Part shown: positions 9,842 to 19,077 of the stretch, piece after piece
Layout: the number at the start of each line of letters is the position of its first letter
Numbering within the stretch: the first letter of the stretch is position 1
From: SB15 sp964639245
Lineage (GTDB): Bacteria > Chloroflexota > Anaerolineae > Aggregatilineales > J027
Assembly: GCA_964639245.1 (NCBI GenBank)
Contig: CAZXCU010000017.1
Location: forward strand, 44,292-108,291
Reading direction: 5' to 3'
Length of the DNA: 64,000 nucleotides
Notes under the pieces: model-generated
The model's database searches: none
What the model was told of the DNA's origin: nothing
What the model saw: the letters and a program-made list of their open reading frames with translations, nothing else
Program-made: the position numbers and the translations under genes

Positions 9842-9890
9842 AGGGCGGGTTACAGAGGTTTTACCTTTTTCTCCTTTGGAGACCCGCCCT
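9842..9890. repeat. Inverted repeat with 9 bp AGGGCGGGT arms
   Basis: AGGGCGGGT (9842-9850) is inverted at 9882-9890, with a smaller CTCC/GGAG hairpin inside. The left arm resembles the 34 bp repeat found at 25357 and 47885. Confidence 0.6.
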
Positions 9891-9905
9891 TACGGGATTA
9901 ATCAG

Positions 9906-9952
9906 TAGGGGTAGGTGCTAAGGACGGTACGCTGTCCGTCACCTACCCTACG
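9906..9952. repeat. Palindromic 'GTAGGG...CCCTAC' element
   Basis: Outer arms GTAGGG/CCCTAC and AGGTG/CACCT flank an inner GGAC/GTCC hairpin. It is followed by GAAAGAACTTACC, a string found again at about 63931 next to a similar CCCTAC block. It belongs to a second interspersed family seen at 55.6, 61.9 and 63.9 kb. Confidence 0.6.
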
Positions 9953-10034
9953 AAAGAACTTACCGGACACAGCACTTCCCTCATGTGAGGAAATCCCATC
10001 GCCATCCCCAAGGATGGGGAGAGAAAATGAAGGG

Positions 10035-10067
10035 GGAAAACAAAACAAGGGGTTTCAAGCCCCTTGT
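10035..10067 (-). terminator. Rho-independent terminator of ABC cassette 2
   Basis: An 8 bp stem ACAAGGGG/CCCCTTGT (10045-10052 with 10060-10067) is followed on the minus strand by TTTGTTTTC. It lies just beyond the stop codon of the second DppC-like gene. Confidence 0.85.
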
Positions 10068-10092
10068 CTTAAAGATTTATGCGAGCGAAGGT

Positions 10093-11031
10093 TTATTTCT
10101 TAACCGCCTGCGGGTCAAACGCATCGCGCAATCCATCGCCAATGATGTAGAAGCACAGCACCGTCGTCGCAATCAGCAAACCAGGAATGACAGACAGATG
10201 GGCGGCTTGGCGGAAGCTGCTCTGGGCTTCGGTGAGCATATTGCCCCAACTCGGTGTGGGTGGACGCACCCCCAACCCCAAGAAACTCAAGGCGGATTCA
10301 ACCAGAATCAGCGTGCCAATGCTTAACGCCAACGACACCACCATCACCGAAAACGCATTCGGCAGGATATGCACAAACATGATGCGTAACGGCGAAGCCC
10401 CCACCGCCCGCGCACTCACCACATATTCACGTTCGCGGTGGGCTAAGGTTTCGCCGCGCACCAAGCGCATCGTGCCACTCCATGAAATGAGTGTCAGAAT
10501 CATAATCAAGGTAGTAATTGAAGGCCGCAGCACCGCGCCCAGCAAAATCAACAGCATCAAGGTCGGAATCGAGTTGAGCGTGGTGATGAACCACATGATG
10601 AGGTCGTCCACAATCCCAAACGGCCCCCCTTGATAGTAACCGGCGGTTAGGCCAATACTCACCCCGATGAGGCTGGCGGCAACGGCGGCGACCAGCGCAA
10701 TCGCCAAGGAGACTCGTCCGCCATAGAGCAAACGGGCAAAATGATCGCGGCCTAAATTATCCGTTCCCAGAATATGCCCTTCTGACCCAATCGGTTGATG
10801 TTTGTTGGCAGCGTCGGTGTCACGGTATGACACATCTAAAACACTGGTGATGACTGGCGCAAACAAGGCCAACACGGTAAAGGTCAGGAGAACCCCTAAC
10901 GCCACTAAGGTCAAATAATCGCGCCGCAGCCGCCGCAGGGCTAACTGAGTAAGCGACTCACCGCCCCGTTCACGGAGATTGATATCCAGCACGTCGCTGG
11001 CAGATTGTGTTGTTGAGGTTGAGGGGGTCAT
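10093..11031 (-). CDS. DppC/OppC-type ABC transporter permease, cassette 2
   Basis: 312 residues, clearly paralogous to the DppC-like protein at 5.7-6.7 kb. Both have the ALRRLRRDYLTL entry, the EAA loop (EYVVSARAVGASPLRIMF) and the GDGLRDAFDP ending. The extra N-terminal stretch (about 25 residues, Ser/Thr-rich) is cytoplasmic and poorly conserved. ATG 11031 is preceded by AGGAAAGG. It is the third gene of the second cassette, 13 bp after its DppB partner, and is followed by a terminator. As in cassette 1 no ATPase gene is present. Confidence 0.92.
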   Translation of the reverse strand: MTPSTSTTQSASDVLDINLRERGGESLTQLALRRLRRDYLTLVALGVLLTFTVLALFAPVITSVLDVSYRDTDAANKHQPIGSEGHILGTDNLGRDHFARLLYGGRVSLAIALVAAVAASLIGVSIGLTAGYYQGGPFGIVDDLIMWFITTLNSIPTLMLLILLGAVLRPSITTLIMILTLISWSGTMRLVRGETLAHREREYVVSARAVGASPLRIMFVHILPNAFSVMVVSLALSIGTLILVESALSFLGLGVRPPTPSWGNMLTEAQSSFRQAAHLSVIPGLLIATTVLCFYIIGDGLRDAFDPQAVKK

Positions 11032-11044
11032 GAGTTTGCCTTTC

Positions 11045-12112
11045 CTACGCTAACCGGATACGGGGGTCTAACAGCGCGTACATGATGTCCGAGAGCAAAA
11101 AGCCTACCACCGTCGTGACACCAAAAATCAACACAATCGCCATGATAATCGGATAATCTTGGGCGGTAATCGCACCCAGAATCATCGTCCCCATACCGGG
11201 CCATGAATAAATACGTTCCGTTAGCACCGCCCCCGCGATAATATTGGGAATCGCCGGGCCTAAAATCGTCGCAATCGGGATGAGGGCGTTACGGGTAGCA
11301 TGGGTAAACCACACCGTGCGGTTGCCTAACCCTTTGGCGCGGGCGGTGCGAATATAATCCTGATTCAGCACATCCAACACAGATGCCCGCATAAACCGCG
11401 AGAAGGTTGCAATCGAAAAACTCGACAGGGTGAACACCGGCAAAACCAGATGTTTAATCCGTTCCTCAAAGGTATAGTCGCCCGAAACGGAAATCGGGAA
11501 ACGGTTGCCCATCGGCAGCACATCCAGCCACACCCCGAACACAATAATGAGGATAAGGCCTAACCAGAAAACCGGCACGGCGCTCACAATCACCGCCAGA
11601 ATCCGCGTCACTTGGTCAAAAATGCTGCCCTGATACACCGCCGCCAGCACCCCCACCGGAATCCCGATCATCGTGCCAATCAGCAGCGAAAGCCCGCCAA
11701 GTTCAACAGTTGCCCAGACTTTTTCTTTAATCAACTCCAGCACCGGGCGACGTGACACAAACGAAGTCCCAAAATCGCCCCGCAGCACCCCTTTACGGGT
11801 GCCAATTTCTTTGTCAACTTCATTCCCGCGTCGGTCAAACACCGGGAGTTCACGCCCTCCCCAGATTTCAAAATCGCCAATTTTCCACGGCGCGTCCCCG
11901 ACCATCCAACGGGCATATTGCACGGGCAGCGGGTCGTCCAAGCCTAACGCTTCACGCATGGCGTTGCGCTGGCGGGTGGTGAGTTCCGGGTTGAGGAATA
12001 ATTGGCTGGCAGCATCCCCGGGAGCGTAATACATAATCGCGTAAGCAATAAGTGTAATACCAAAAATGGTAGGAATAGCTTGTATCAAACGCCGTGCAAC
12101 ATATTTAAACAT
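11045..12112 (-). CDS. DppB/OppB-type ABC transporter permease, cassette 2
   Basis: 355 residues, exactly the length of the cassette 1 DppB, and collinear with it: N-terminal RRLIQAIPTIFGITL helix, the shared extra loop containing FDRRGNEVDKE, EAA loop (DYIRTARAKGLGNRTVWFTH) and the ending GFLLSDIMYALLDPRIRLA. It forms the membrane channel with the DppC-like protein downstream. The gap to the upstream binding-protein gene holds two hairpins that may lower permease expression. Confidence 0.92.
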   Translation of the reverse strand: MFKYVARRLIQAIPTIFGITLIAYAIMYYAPGDAASQLFLNPELTTRQRNAMREALGLDDPLPVQYARWMVGDAPWKIGDFEIWGGRELPVFDRRGNEVDKEIGTRKGVLRGDFGTSFVSRRPVLELIKEKVWATVELGGLSLLIGTMIGIPVGVLAAVYQGSIFDQVTRILAVIVSAVPVFWLGLILIIVFGVWLDVLPMGNRFPISVSGDYTFEERIKHLVLPVFTLSSFSIATFSRFMRASVLDVLNQDYIRTARAKGLGNRTVWFTHATRNALIPIATILGPAIPNIIAGAVLTERIYSWPGMGTMILGAITAQDYPIIMAIVLIFGVTTVVGFLLSDIMYALLDPRIRLA

Positions 12113-12137
12113 AGGGAAACCTCACCTTGGGAAAAGT

Positions 12138-12184
12138 GGGCTGGCAGACACCAGCCCCAAAAAGGTGGGCGGGCTGCCCACCTT
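12138..12184 (-). promoter_or_regulatory. Two intra-operon hairpins between binding-protein and permease genes
   Basis: The first hairpin met by RNA polymerase is AAGGTGGGC/GCCCACCTT (12162-12170 with 12176-12184), followed by a short T run. The second is GGGCTGG/CCAGCCC (12138-12144 with 12151-12157). The position parallels the REP-like hairpin in cassette 1, suggesting partial termination or 3' end protection after the binding-protein gene. Confidence 0.6.
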
Positions 12185-12195
12185 AAAAACAGTCG

Positions 12196-13986
12196 TTATT
12201 GTGTTACCAACCAAGCATCGGAGTTCCAGTTACCGAAGTTGGGTTTGGGGTCGAAGTTTTCAACGCCGTTCGCAGCATAGAGGCTGTTCAAGGCATACAG
12301 CCACAGGTAGGGCTGATCTTCCCACAGAATTTCTTGCATCCGCCACGCAATTTCTTTACGGGCTTGTTCGTCGCAGCCTTCAACCGTGTTTACTTGGTCG
12401 CCCAGCGCTTCGAATTCTTCGTTGTACCATGAGCCAAAGTTAAAGCCATAGCCTTCACCGAAGATGTCCACTTCCGCGCCAAACAAGGAGGTTTGGTCTG
12501 GGTTGAAGGGCAATTCACCACGCCAGCCAGCGACGGCAGCGTCAAAGGTCTGAGCGCCCATGTTGTCGTCGTACATGGCATTGAAGTCCAACACCACAAC
12601 TTCGACTTCCACACCGATTTGGGCAAATTGATCTTGCAGAATGACCGACACGTCGTTACGGCGATCACCCACGTTCATGATTTCAAAGTAGAATTCGGTG
12701 CCGGGTTCGGCATACAGCGCATCTTCGGTGGCAACGCGGAGACCATCGCAGCCATCGCAGAGGGGTTCGCCAGTGGCGGTGAAACCAGCTTCATCCAACA
12801 GAGCGCGGGCTGCGTCCAAATCGAAGGGACGGCGAGCCAGTTCGGGATGCAGGGTGAAAGCGTTCGGGATTGTCCCGGCAACCATCGGGGTCGCATTGCC
12901 TTCAAACACACCTTGTACGATTTCATCGATGTTCATGGCGTGTTGCAGCGCCTGACGGACGCGCACATCACCGAACAACGGGTGGTAGCCCTGTTCGTCA
13001 CGCGGAACGAGGTTGCCATCTTCATCGTAGGCATTCATCGGGTTGTTGGGGTCGGCGGTGTTGAGCGCCACATAGTGCCAAACACGGCCGGGAGCGCTGA
13101 GGGCTTCGACTTCACCGGCATCCGCCGCCGCCAAAATGGGGGCAGTGCTGGCAGGTTCACGCAGGAAGTTCGGTTCGCCTTCGCCACCCGCAATGAAACG
13201 TTCAATCATCACGTTTTCATCGAGGGTATCGAGAATGACGTAACCTTCGGGCATCACACCGGTGCCGTTGGTGGGCGCGGGGTAATCGGCGTTGGCTTCC
13301 ATGTAAATCGCTGTTCCCGGTTCCAGACGGTTGAATTTGAAGGGGCCAGCCGTCACAGTCGGGTTCAGGTCTTCTGGGTGATTGATCATGCTCGCCCAGT
13401 CGAATCCATCACCCGCATCCGATGCCCAACCATAAGCATGACCGGGAATGGCAGGGATACCACCCAAGCGGCTAAAGGCTTGGCAGTTGGGGGCTTCCAT
13501 CGTGAACATGATGGTGTAATCATCAATGACTTCCGCCGCAACCACTTGGCTGGCAGTCTGAGCAAAGCTGCTGGACAAGCCAATGGTTTCGCCTTGTTGC
13601 ATCGCCAACCAGCTGAAGTACAGATCCCACGCGGTTAAGGGCGTGCCATCTGTCCAGGTCATGTCCTGACGAATGGTGAAGGTGTAGTTCAAACCATCTT
13701 CAGACACCTGCACATCGGTTGCCAGCGGCACAGCGGGGGCTGCATCGGCATCAATCTGGAAGTTCTGGGTGTCGGGGTCAACGTTCATCAAAGTGGGGTA
13801 CATCAATGCACCGGGGTTGGAGCAGTCCACACCGGAGCAGCGAATCGGAACAAACGAGGTGAGATTCGCGGAGGTACGGGTGCTGCCTTCAATCACCAGC
13901 CCGCCTTCGCCGGGTTCTTGCGCCAATACTGCCATGGGTGTAAGCAACACCACAGCAATGAGCGACAGAATCAAAACACGTCTCAT
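12196..13986 (-). CDS. Peptide-type ABC transporter substrate-binding protein (family 5), cassette 2
   Basis: 596 residues. The signal peptide ends at AVLAQEPG and the mature protein has the family-5 solute-binding fold: 'MTWTDGTPLTAWDLYFSW' near the N-terminus, 'VRQALQHAMNIDEI' mid-protein and 'DQPYLWLYALNSLYAANG' near the end. It is paralogous to the cassette 1 protein, including the IRCSGxDC Cys pair after the signal peptide, but differs in the ligand-facing middle portion. The two systems may therefore have different substrates. ATG 13986 has an AGGAGT Shine-Dalgarno. It is the first gene of its operon. Confidence 0.9.
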   Translation of the reverse strand: MRRVLILSLIAVVLLTPMAVLAQEPGEGGLVIEGSTRTSANLTSFVPIRCSGVDCSNPGALMYPTLMNVDPDTQNFQIDADAAPAVPLATDVQVSEDGLNYTFTIRQDMTWTDGTPLTAWDLYFSWLAMQQGETIGLSSSFAQTASQVVAAEVIDDYTIMFTMEAPNCQAFSRLGGIPAIPGHAYGWASDAGDGFDWASMINHPEDLNPTVTAGPFKFNRLEPGTAIYMEANADYPAPTNGTGVMPEGYVILDTLDENVMIERFIAGGEGEPNFLREPASTAPILAAADAGEVEALSAPGRVWHYVALNTADPNNPMNAYDEDGNLVPRDEQGYHPLFGDVRVRQALQHAMNIDEIVQGVFEGNATPMVAGTIPNAFTLHPELARRPFDLDAARALLDEAGFTATGEPLCDGCDGLRVATEDALYAEPGTEFYFEIMNVGDRRNDVSVILQDQFAQIGVEVEVVVLDFNAMYDDNMGAQTFDAAVAGWRGELPFNPDQTSLFGAEVDIFGEGYGFNFGSWYNEEFEALGDQVNTVEGCDEQARKEIAWRMQEILWEDQPYLWLYALNSLYAANGVENFDPKPNFGNWNSDAWLVTQ

Positions 13987-14143
13987 TGTAACTTGACTCC
14001 TTTAATATAAATTTCTAACGTGCCTCTTGGAAGAGACAATACCAAAATTTACCGTGTCTGAAACAAAATGCCAAGATGTTATTTCAGAACTGGTTGAATT
14101 CTACAAAGGACTTGTGAAATTGTTGTGAATTTTTGATGTGATT

Positions 14144-14728
14144 CTAATAGGGAACATGAAATTCAAACGTGGGCTGGCTGGCGGAATCCTCAAAGCGAAC
14201 CGTACTCAGCGAGGCCGTTGCAGGATAGGGTTGGATGCTGCGGCGGACTTCATGAGTCAGAGGCAGGTTTCGCGCCCAGAGTTGCAAATGCAGCACCATG
14301 TCGCCATGAGTCACCGCCACCACTTCCTGACCCGGATACAATTTGCGCGTGCGGGCAATGAATTTTTGCAGCCGACTCACAATATCCTCAGGCCGTTCAT
14401 AGCCATCATCCAGATTGTCATACATCCGCCAATCCATTGCCTCTAAAAACGCATGAGATTTTCCTTGATACGGCGAGTGGATTTCGTTGAGCAGGGCAGA
14501 AACTTGAATTTTAAGGCTGTGTGGTGCGGCAATATACGCGGCGGTCTGGCGAGCGCGGAGCATCGGACTGCTAAACACTGCCACAATCGAACGGGGCTTT
14601 AAAAATGCGGCGGCGGCTTGGGCTTGCCCCCTCCCCCGTTCGCTCAACCGGAATCGCGGCATCCGTCCGTACAAAATATCTGTCGGGTTATGCACTTCGC
14701 CATGTCGCACAAAATGGATGATGGTCAT
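14144..14728 (-). CDS. Histidine phosphatase family protein
   Basis: 194 residues, normal for the branch of the phosphoglycerate-mutase-like superfamily to which cobC/GpmB-type phosphatases belong. The catalytic phospho-His lies in FVRHGE at residues 6-11; a second conserved Arg is in SSPMLRARQT and the second catalytic His in VVAVTHGDMV. The protein should be a cytosolic phosphatase on a small phosphorylated metabolite. The substrate cannot be assigned from sequence and neighbours give no clue. No clear Shine-Dalgarno precedes ATG 14728. Confidence 0.88.
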   Translation of the reverse strand: MTIIHFVRHGEVHNPTDILYGRMPRFRLSERGRGQAQAAAAFLKPRSIVAVFSSPMLRARQTAAYIAAPHSLKIQVSALLNEIHSPYQGKSHAFLEAMDWRMYDNLDDGYERPEDIVSRLQKFIARTRKLYPGQEVVAVTHGDMVLHLQLWARNLPLTHEVRRSIQPYPATASLSTVRFEDSASQPTFEFHVPY

Positions 14729-14857
14729 TGGAGTTCGGTTGTCAGTTTTCGGTTATCTGGAAAAGTGTAGCGGAAAATTTTATTTTTGCGACACCCATTT
14801 CCCCTCGCCCAATTTTGATAACAGGGGTCTTTAGGTGAAAATGGCTGCACAGACACC

Positions 14858-14870
14858 AAACATTTGTTCT
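14858..14870. promoter_or_regulatory. LexA/DinR-like palindrome upstream of DUF2461 gene
   Basis: AAACATTTGTTCT differs by one base from the GAACnnnnGTTC pattern found perfectly at 28077-28088 and 60753-60764, and like them is followed by TAA or AAA. It lies about 55 bases before the DUF2461 start. Binding by LexA is a hypothesis. Confidence 0.35.
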
Positions 14871-14923
14871 AAAATCCAAAATTTGCTATGCTTTCCACAA
14901 CGCCATTGAAAAGGGAAAAAATC

Positions 14924-15586
14924 ATGCCTGCTGAACTTCAAACCACCCTCGATTTTTTACGCGAACTGCGCGAAAACAACACCCGCGAATGGTTCAACGC
15001 CAACCGCCCCCGCTACGAAACCGCCCGCGCCGCCTTTGAAAATTTTATTGCCGATGTGCTGCACCGTTTTCCCGCCGTCGAAGATGTTGGCAATCTGACC
15101 CCCGCCCAGACGATGTACCGGATTAACCGCGATGTACGTTTTTCGCCGGACAAATCGCCCTACAAAACGACCATGGGCGCGTTGATTGGCAAGGAAGGTC
15201 GCAAATCCACCGGACGCTCTTATTATTTTCATCTCGAACCGGGCGGACAATCCATGATTGCGGGCGGATTGTACATGCCCGAAGCCAAACAGTTAGATAA
15301 ATTCCGTCAAGCCGTTGCGGAGGATTCGCGCCCCTTACGCGACATTCTGGACTCGGACACCTTCAAACGGTATTTCGTCAAAATCGCGGGGGAACAACTC
15401 AAAACCGCCCCCAAAGGCTACCCCAAAGACCATCCCGCTCTGGATTTATTGCGCTATAAACAACTCACCGTGATTCATTACCTGACGGATGAAAAAGTGC
15501 TGGAAGAAAATCTGGCGGACTATGTGATTGAGGTCAATCTGGCGATGCAACCCTTCATCCATTATTTATTTGAGGTGGTGGCCTAA
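14924..15586 (+). CDS. DUF2461 (TIGR02453) family protein
   Basis: 220 residues. The ATG at 14924 is preferred over an in-frame ATG at 14888 because AAGGGA lies just upstream and the extra twelve residues are unlike the family. Recognisable family features are FLRELRENNTREWFNANRPRY at the N-terminus (here split as two motifs, FLRELRENN and REWFNANR), 'YRINRDVRFSPDKSPYKT' in the first half and 'LEPGGQSMIAGGLYMPE' in the centre. The biochemical function of the family is unknown. The protein is soluble, without signal or membrane segments. A LexA-like palindrome is upstream. Confidence 0.88.
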   Translation: MPAELQTTLDFLRELRENNTREWFNANRPRYETARAAFENFIADVLHRFPAVEDVGNLTPAQTMYRINRDVRFSPDKSPYKTTMGALIGKEGRKSTGRSYYFHLEPGGQSMIAGGLYMPEAKQLDKFRQAVAEDSRPLRDILDSDTFKRYFVKIAGEQLKTAPKGYPKDHPALDLLRYKQLTVIHYLTDEKVLEENLADYVIEVNLAMQPFIHYLFEVVA

Positions 15587-15672
15587 AATTCCTGCATAAA
15601 AATTTGAACAGGCGTTCGGAAGGAGTATAATTCACGTACCTTCAGATGCGCTGTCCATGACATGGGGATGGA

Positions 15673-18600
15673 ATGAACGAACAACTCGCCCGCCAAAATT
15701 TAGATGCGCTCCTAAAAAAATATCACGCCCTGACCGAACAGGAACACGACCAACTCACCGAAACCGAAGTCGTGCGGATGTTCATTGAGCCACTTTTGGA
15801 ACAGGTGTTGGGCTGGCCGACCCACGATGTCAAACGCTTCCGCCGCGAATATTCCACCAAATCGGGACGGCCTGACCTGATGCTCGAACCAGAACACGGC
15901 GGGATTCTGTTTGTGGAAGCCAAAAAATTCGGCATGATTGGCGATTTAAAGCAAATTGCGCGAGTCGTGGGCAGCAACACCATCACCCCCACCCAGATGG
16001 CCTTGCCCGGCATGGCAACTGACCGCACCAGAGAAGAACAACAGGCCATCAATTATGCGTTTAAAAATGACGGGACATGGGCCATCCTGACCAATTTTGA
16101 AAAACTGCGCTTGTTTAACGCCCGACGCGACTGGTTGGTTTTATCCTTCGAGAATCCCTACGCCTACCGCGATGATTTTGATTTGTTATGGCAGCTTTCT
16201 TACCCCAATATTTTGAATGGCAGTCTGGATGTCCTGAGCAATCAGCGGCACCGCGAAGAAGTGGACACCGCCTACCTCCAGTTCATCAACGAATGGCGAC
16301 AGCGTTTAGCCCAAGATATTGTCAACCACCCCCGCCTGAATCCGTGGGCGTTTGAGACGGATGGCAAACTGAAACTTCGCTTGCTCCGTAAAGTCGTCCA
16401 GCGTTACTTAGACCGGCTGGTACTGCTGCGTTTTGCCGAAGACCACTTGGTCATCCCCCCCGGCACCATGCGTGAAATGTACGAACTGCGCCGCACCAAC
16501 CCCTATACCTTTTCCATGACCGAATTTCTGGCGCGGTTTTTCCGCCGCTTTGACGAAGCCCATAATTCCGCCCTGTTTGCGCCGGACATGACCGACCACG
16601 CCATGTTAAGCGACGACGCGCTCATGCCGCTGATTACCAAGCTGTATGAAGCCCGCTACCGTGCCATGTTAGCCGATATTCTGGGCAATACTTACGAACA
16701 ATATCTCGGCAAAACGCTCGTCCAGCGCGGCAGCAACATCGAAACCGCCGACAACCTCGAAACCCGCAAAAAACAGGGCAGCTACTATACCCCGCAGGTC
16801 ATTGTCCGCTATGTGGTGGACAACAGTTTGGGGCGCTATCTGTATGGCACAGACAACGGCAGACCGGACGGCAACCCGCTTGAACCGCGCAAAACCAGCC
16901 GTGAGATTCTCAGCTTGCGCGTTCTGGACAGCGCGTGCGGCAGTGGTTCGTTCCTCATCTATGCCTATTACGTGTTACAAGAATTTTATCGGCTGGAAAT
17001 GCAGCGCTTGGACGATGAACGCTTGGCACAAACCAACGACCTGCTGCGACAAGGCCTGGATCTCATCGAAATTCAAATCCAGACCGCCCCGCTACAAATC
17101 GAAAAAGAGCGCATCCAGAATTACCATCGGCTGATTCTGGAAACCCACCTCTACGGTGTTGACCTTGACCCGCAAGCCGCCGAAATCGCCGTGGTCAACC
17201 TGATGATGCGGGCGCTGGAAGGCCGCCACCAAGAAAAACGCCTGCCCCTCATCCTCAATCAAAATGTCAAAGTTGGCAACAGTTTGGTTGGGCTGCGTCC
17301 CACCGCCGACCTCGACAGCCACGTGATTGCCGAACTGCGCCGTTTGCGCCGTGACCTTGTGAACACCCCGCACGGTGCGGAACATGACCGCATTTTGCAA
17401 GATTTGGAACGCCTGACCAGCGACCACAAAAACCAGCTGGACGCAGGCTTTGCCCCGCAGTTCACCGACCTTGAACGGGTCAGCCCGTTTCATTGGGGGC
17501 TGGAATTTCCCGAAGTTTTTTACGATGAACACGGGCAGTTGCTGGACAACGGCGGGTTTGATGTCATTTTTGGCAACCCCCCGTGGGAAATTTTGAAGCC
17601 GGACTTGCGCGAATTTTACGCCCAATTTGATGAGGCCATCGAAAGCCGACTCAGCCGCGCACAGGCCGAACGCCGCATTACCGAATTACAGGCCGAAGAC
17701 CCCGCCCGCGTCGAGTTGTATACCACCCAGACCGCCACCATCACCCAGAGCGCGGCTTTTTTCCGTGCCAGCCCCGACTACACCCGACAGGGACGCGGCG
17801 ACACCGCCACCCACAAACTTTTTATGGAACGCATGTACGCCCATTTGCTCAAACAGGGCGGACGGTTGGGCTATGTCGTGCCATCCGGCATTTACACCGA
17901 CTTAGGCACGAAGGATTTGCGCGAAATGCTCCTCAATGAAGGCCAAATCCAGTACATTTTTAGCTTTAGTAATGAACGTTTTTTCTTTCCCGGCGTTGAC
18001 CATCGTTTTAAATTTGCCCTCATCGGCGCACAAAAAGGCGTAACATCGGATGGCTTCTGGGCGGCTTTCCGCTTTAATCCGCGTGTCGCCATTGCCCCCG
18101 ATGACCTGCCCGAATTTTTAGCCAACCCGCAGAATTTAATTTATATGCGTTTAGAATCACTAGCACGTTTTAACCCTGACAGTTTAGGTGTAATGGAGTT
18201 TCAGAACCGTCGTGATTATGACGTGGTAGAAAAAATCTACGACTCTTGGAAATTTTTAGGGGATACGGTTGATAATCAATGGAATGTGGTACTAAACCGT
18301 GAATTTGATTTCGCCAATGACCGTCAACTGCTCAATCAGCGACAAAAAGGCATCCCATTCTATGAAGGTAAAATGATAAATCAATATGATGCTTTTTATG
18401 CACCTCCAAAATTCTGGATTAGTGATGACAAAGTGGCAATACTCTCAGAGGCGCAACAACAACAGATAAAAACCTATCGCGTTGTGCATCGTAGGATTGC
18501 TAGAACGACTGATGAAAGAACTCTGATTGCAGCTATTGTCCCGCCCAATACAGCGTGTGAAAACAATGCAACAACAGTGTTAATCAATGGAAATTCGGAA

Positions 18601-19077
18601 CAAAAGGCAAAAATTTATGTGTGCGCCCTGTTTAATTCTTTTGTCCTAGATTATCTAATCCGCTATAAGATTAGTGCGACCCTCAATATGTTTTATATTT
18701 ACAGCTTACCTGTTCCGCGTTTAATGCCCGGCCATTCCTATTTTGATGCGATTGTCCAACGGGCGGCGCGTCTGGTCTGCACACGGGCCGAATTTGCTGA
18801 CCTCTGGCAGTCCGTCATGGGCGATTCCGATGACTCCCCTCTCCACTTGTGGGGAGGGGTTGGGGGTGGGGACACGGTTGGGGGTGGGGTCGAAGCAGAA
18901 CGCCAGCACCTGCGGGATGAAATTGATGCCCTCGTCGCCCATTTGTATGGTCTGTCCGTCTCCGATTTCGCCCATATTCTGGGGACATTTCCCCTTGTGT
19001 TTCCGTCGGATGACGCAGGCCGTCGCAAAAAAGAGGCGCTGCTCGAAGTCTTTGAATCGTTTGACCTCACCCCCTAG
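15673..19077 (+). CDS. Type IIG restriction-modification enzyme (Eco57I-like, fused nuclease and methyltransferase)
   Basis: 1134 residues in one chain. N-terminal PD-(D/E)xK nuclease: P67-D68 and E82-x-K84 (GRPDLML and FVEAKK). A helical linker leads to a gamma-class N6-adenine methyltransferase with motif I at about 416-426 (LDSACGSGSF) and motif IV NPPW at about 634. The C-terminal TaqI-like specificity region includes PFYEGKMINQYDAFY. Such enzymes cut DNA and methylate adenine at the same site without a partner. Two oddities: residues about 1053-1074 (PLHLWGGVGGGDTVGGGV) are encoded by an inserted REP-like repeat kept in frame, and the stop codon lies in another copy of that repeat (ending FDLTP). 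The end of the specificity domain may therefore be altered. ATG 15673 follows GGGGATGGA. Confidence 0.88.
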   Translation: MNEQLARQNLDALLKKYHALTEQEHDQLTETEVVRMFIEPLLEQVLGWPTHDVKRFRREYSTKSGRPDLMLEPEHGGILFVEAKKFGMIGDLKQIARVVGSNTITPTQMALPGMATDRTREEQQAINYAFKNDGTWAILTNFEKLRLFNARRDWLVLSFENPYAYRDDFDLLWQLSYPNILNGSLDVLSNQRHREEVDTAYLQFINEWRQRLAQDIVNHPRLNPWAFETDGKLKLRLLRKVVQRYLDRLVLLRFAEDHLVIPPGTMREMYELRRTNPYTFSMTEFLARFFRRFDEAHNSALFAPDMTDHAMLSDDALMPLITKLYEARYRAMLADILGNTYEQYLGKTLVQRGSNIETADNLETRKKQGSYYTPQVIVRYVVDNSLGRYLYGTDNGRPDGNPLEPRKTSREILSLRVLDSACGSGSFLIYAYYVLQEFYRLEMQRLDDERLAQTNDLLRQGLDLIEIQIQTAPLQIEKERIQNYHRLILETHLYGVDLDPQAAEIAVVNLMMRALEGRHQEKRLPLILNQNVKVGNSLVGLRPTADLDSHVIAELRRLRRDLVNTPHGAEHDRILQDLERLTSDHKNQLDAGFAPQFTDLERVSPFHWGLEFPEVFYDEHGQLLDNGGFDVIFGNPPWEILKPDLREFYAQFDEAIESRLSRAQAERRITELQAEDPARVELYTTQTATITQSAAFFRASPDYTRQGRGDTATHKLFMERMYAHLLKQGGRLGYVVPSGIYTDLGTKDLREMLLNEGQIQYIFSFSNERFFFPGVDHRFKFALIGAQKGVTSDGFWAAFRFNPRVAIAPDDLPEFLANPQNLIYMRLESLARFNPDSLGVMEFQNRRDYDVVEKIYDSWKFLGDTVDNQWNVVLNREFDFANDRQLLNQRQKGIPFYEGKMINQYDAFYAPPKFWISDDKVAILSEAQQQQIKTYRVVHRRIARTTDERTLIAAIVPPNTACENNATTVLINGNSEQKAKIYVCALFNSFVLDYLIRYKISATLNMFYIYSLPVPRLMPGHSYFDAIVQRAARLVCTRAEFADLWQSVMGDSDDSPLHLWGGVGGGDTVGGGVEAERQHLRDEIDALVAHLYGLSVSDFAHILGTFPLVFPSDDAGRRKKEALLEVFESFDLTP
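18832..18894. repeat. REP-like repeat inside the type IIG enzyme gene, copy D
   Basis: CCCCTCTCCAC...GGGGAGGGGTTGGGGGTGGGG, with the last block (GGTTGGGGGTGGGG) duplicated in tandem. The same string occurs in the element at 19.3 kb. Here it is translated, in frame, as a Gly-rich insert. Confidence 0.75.

Larger units (their letters stand above)
9553..10034. other. Intergenic region between the two ABC cassettes
   Basis: About 480 bases without a credible gene. The part nearest 9553 is AT-rich and should hold the promoter of the first cassette. The rest is a patchwork of inverted repeats (9842-9890, 9906-9952) and a partial REP-like block (CATCCCCAAGGATGGGGAG near 10000-10020). Confidence 0.6.

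Noticed and set aside
12493..13638. 381-codon open frame opposite the second binding-protein gene
   Set aside because: The composition is unusual (His/Arg/Gly-rich, no domain) and the opposite strand has an excellent family match.
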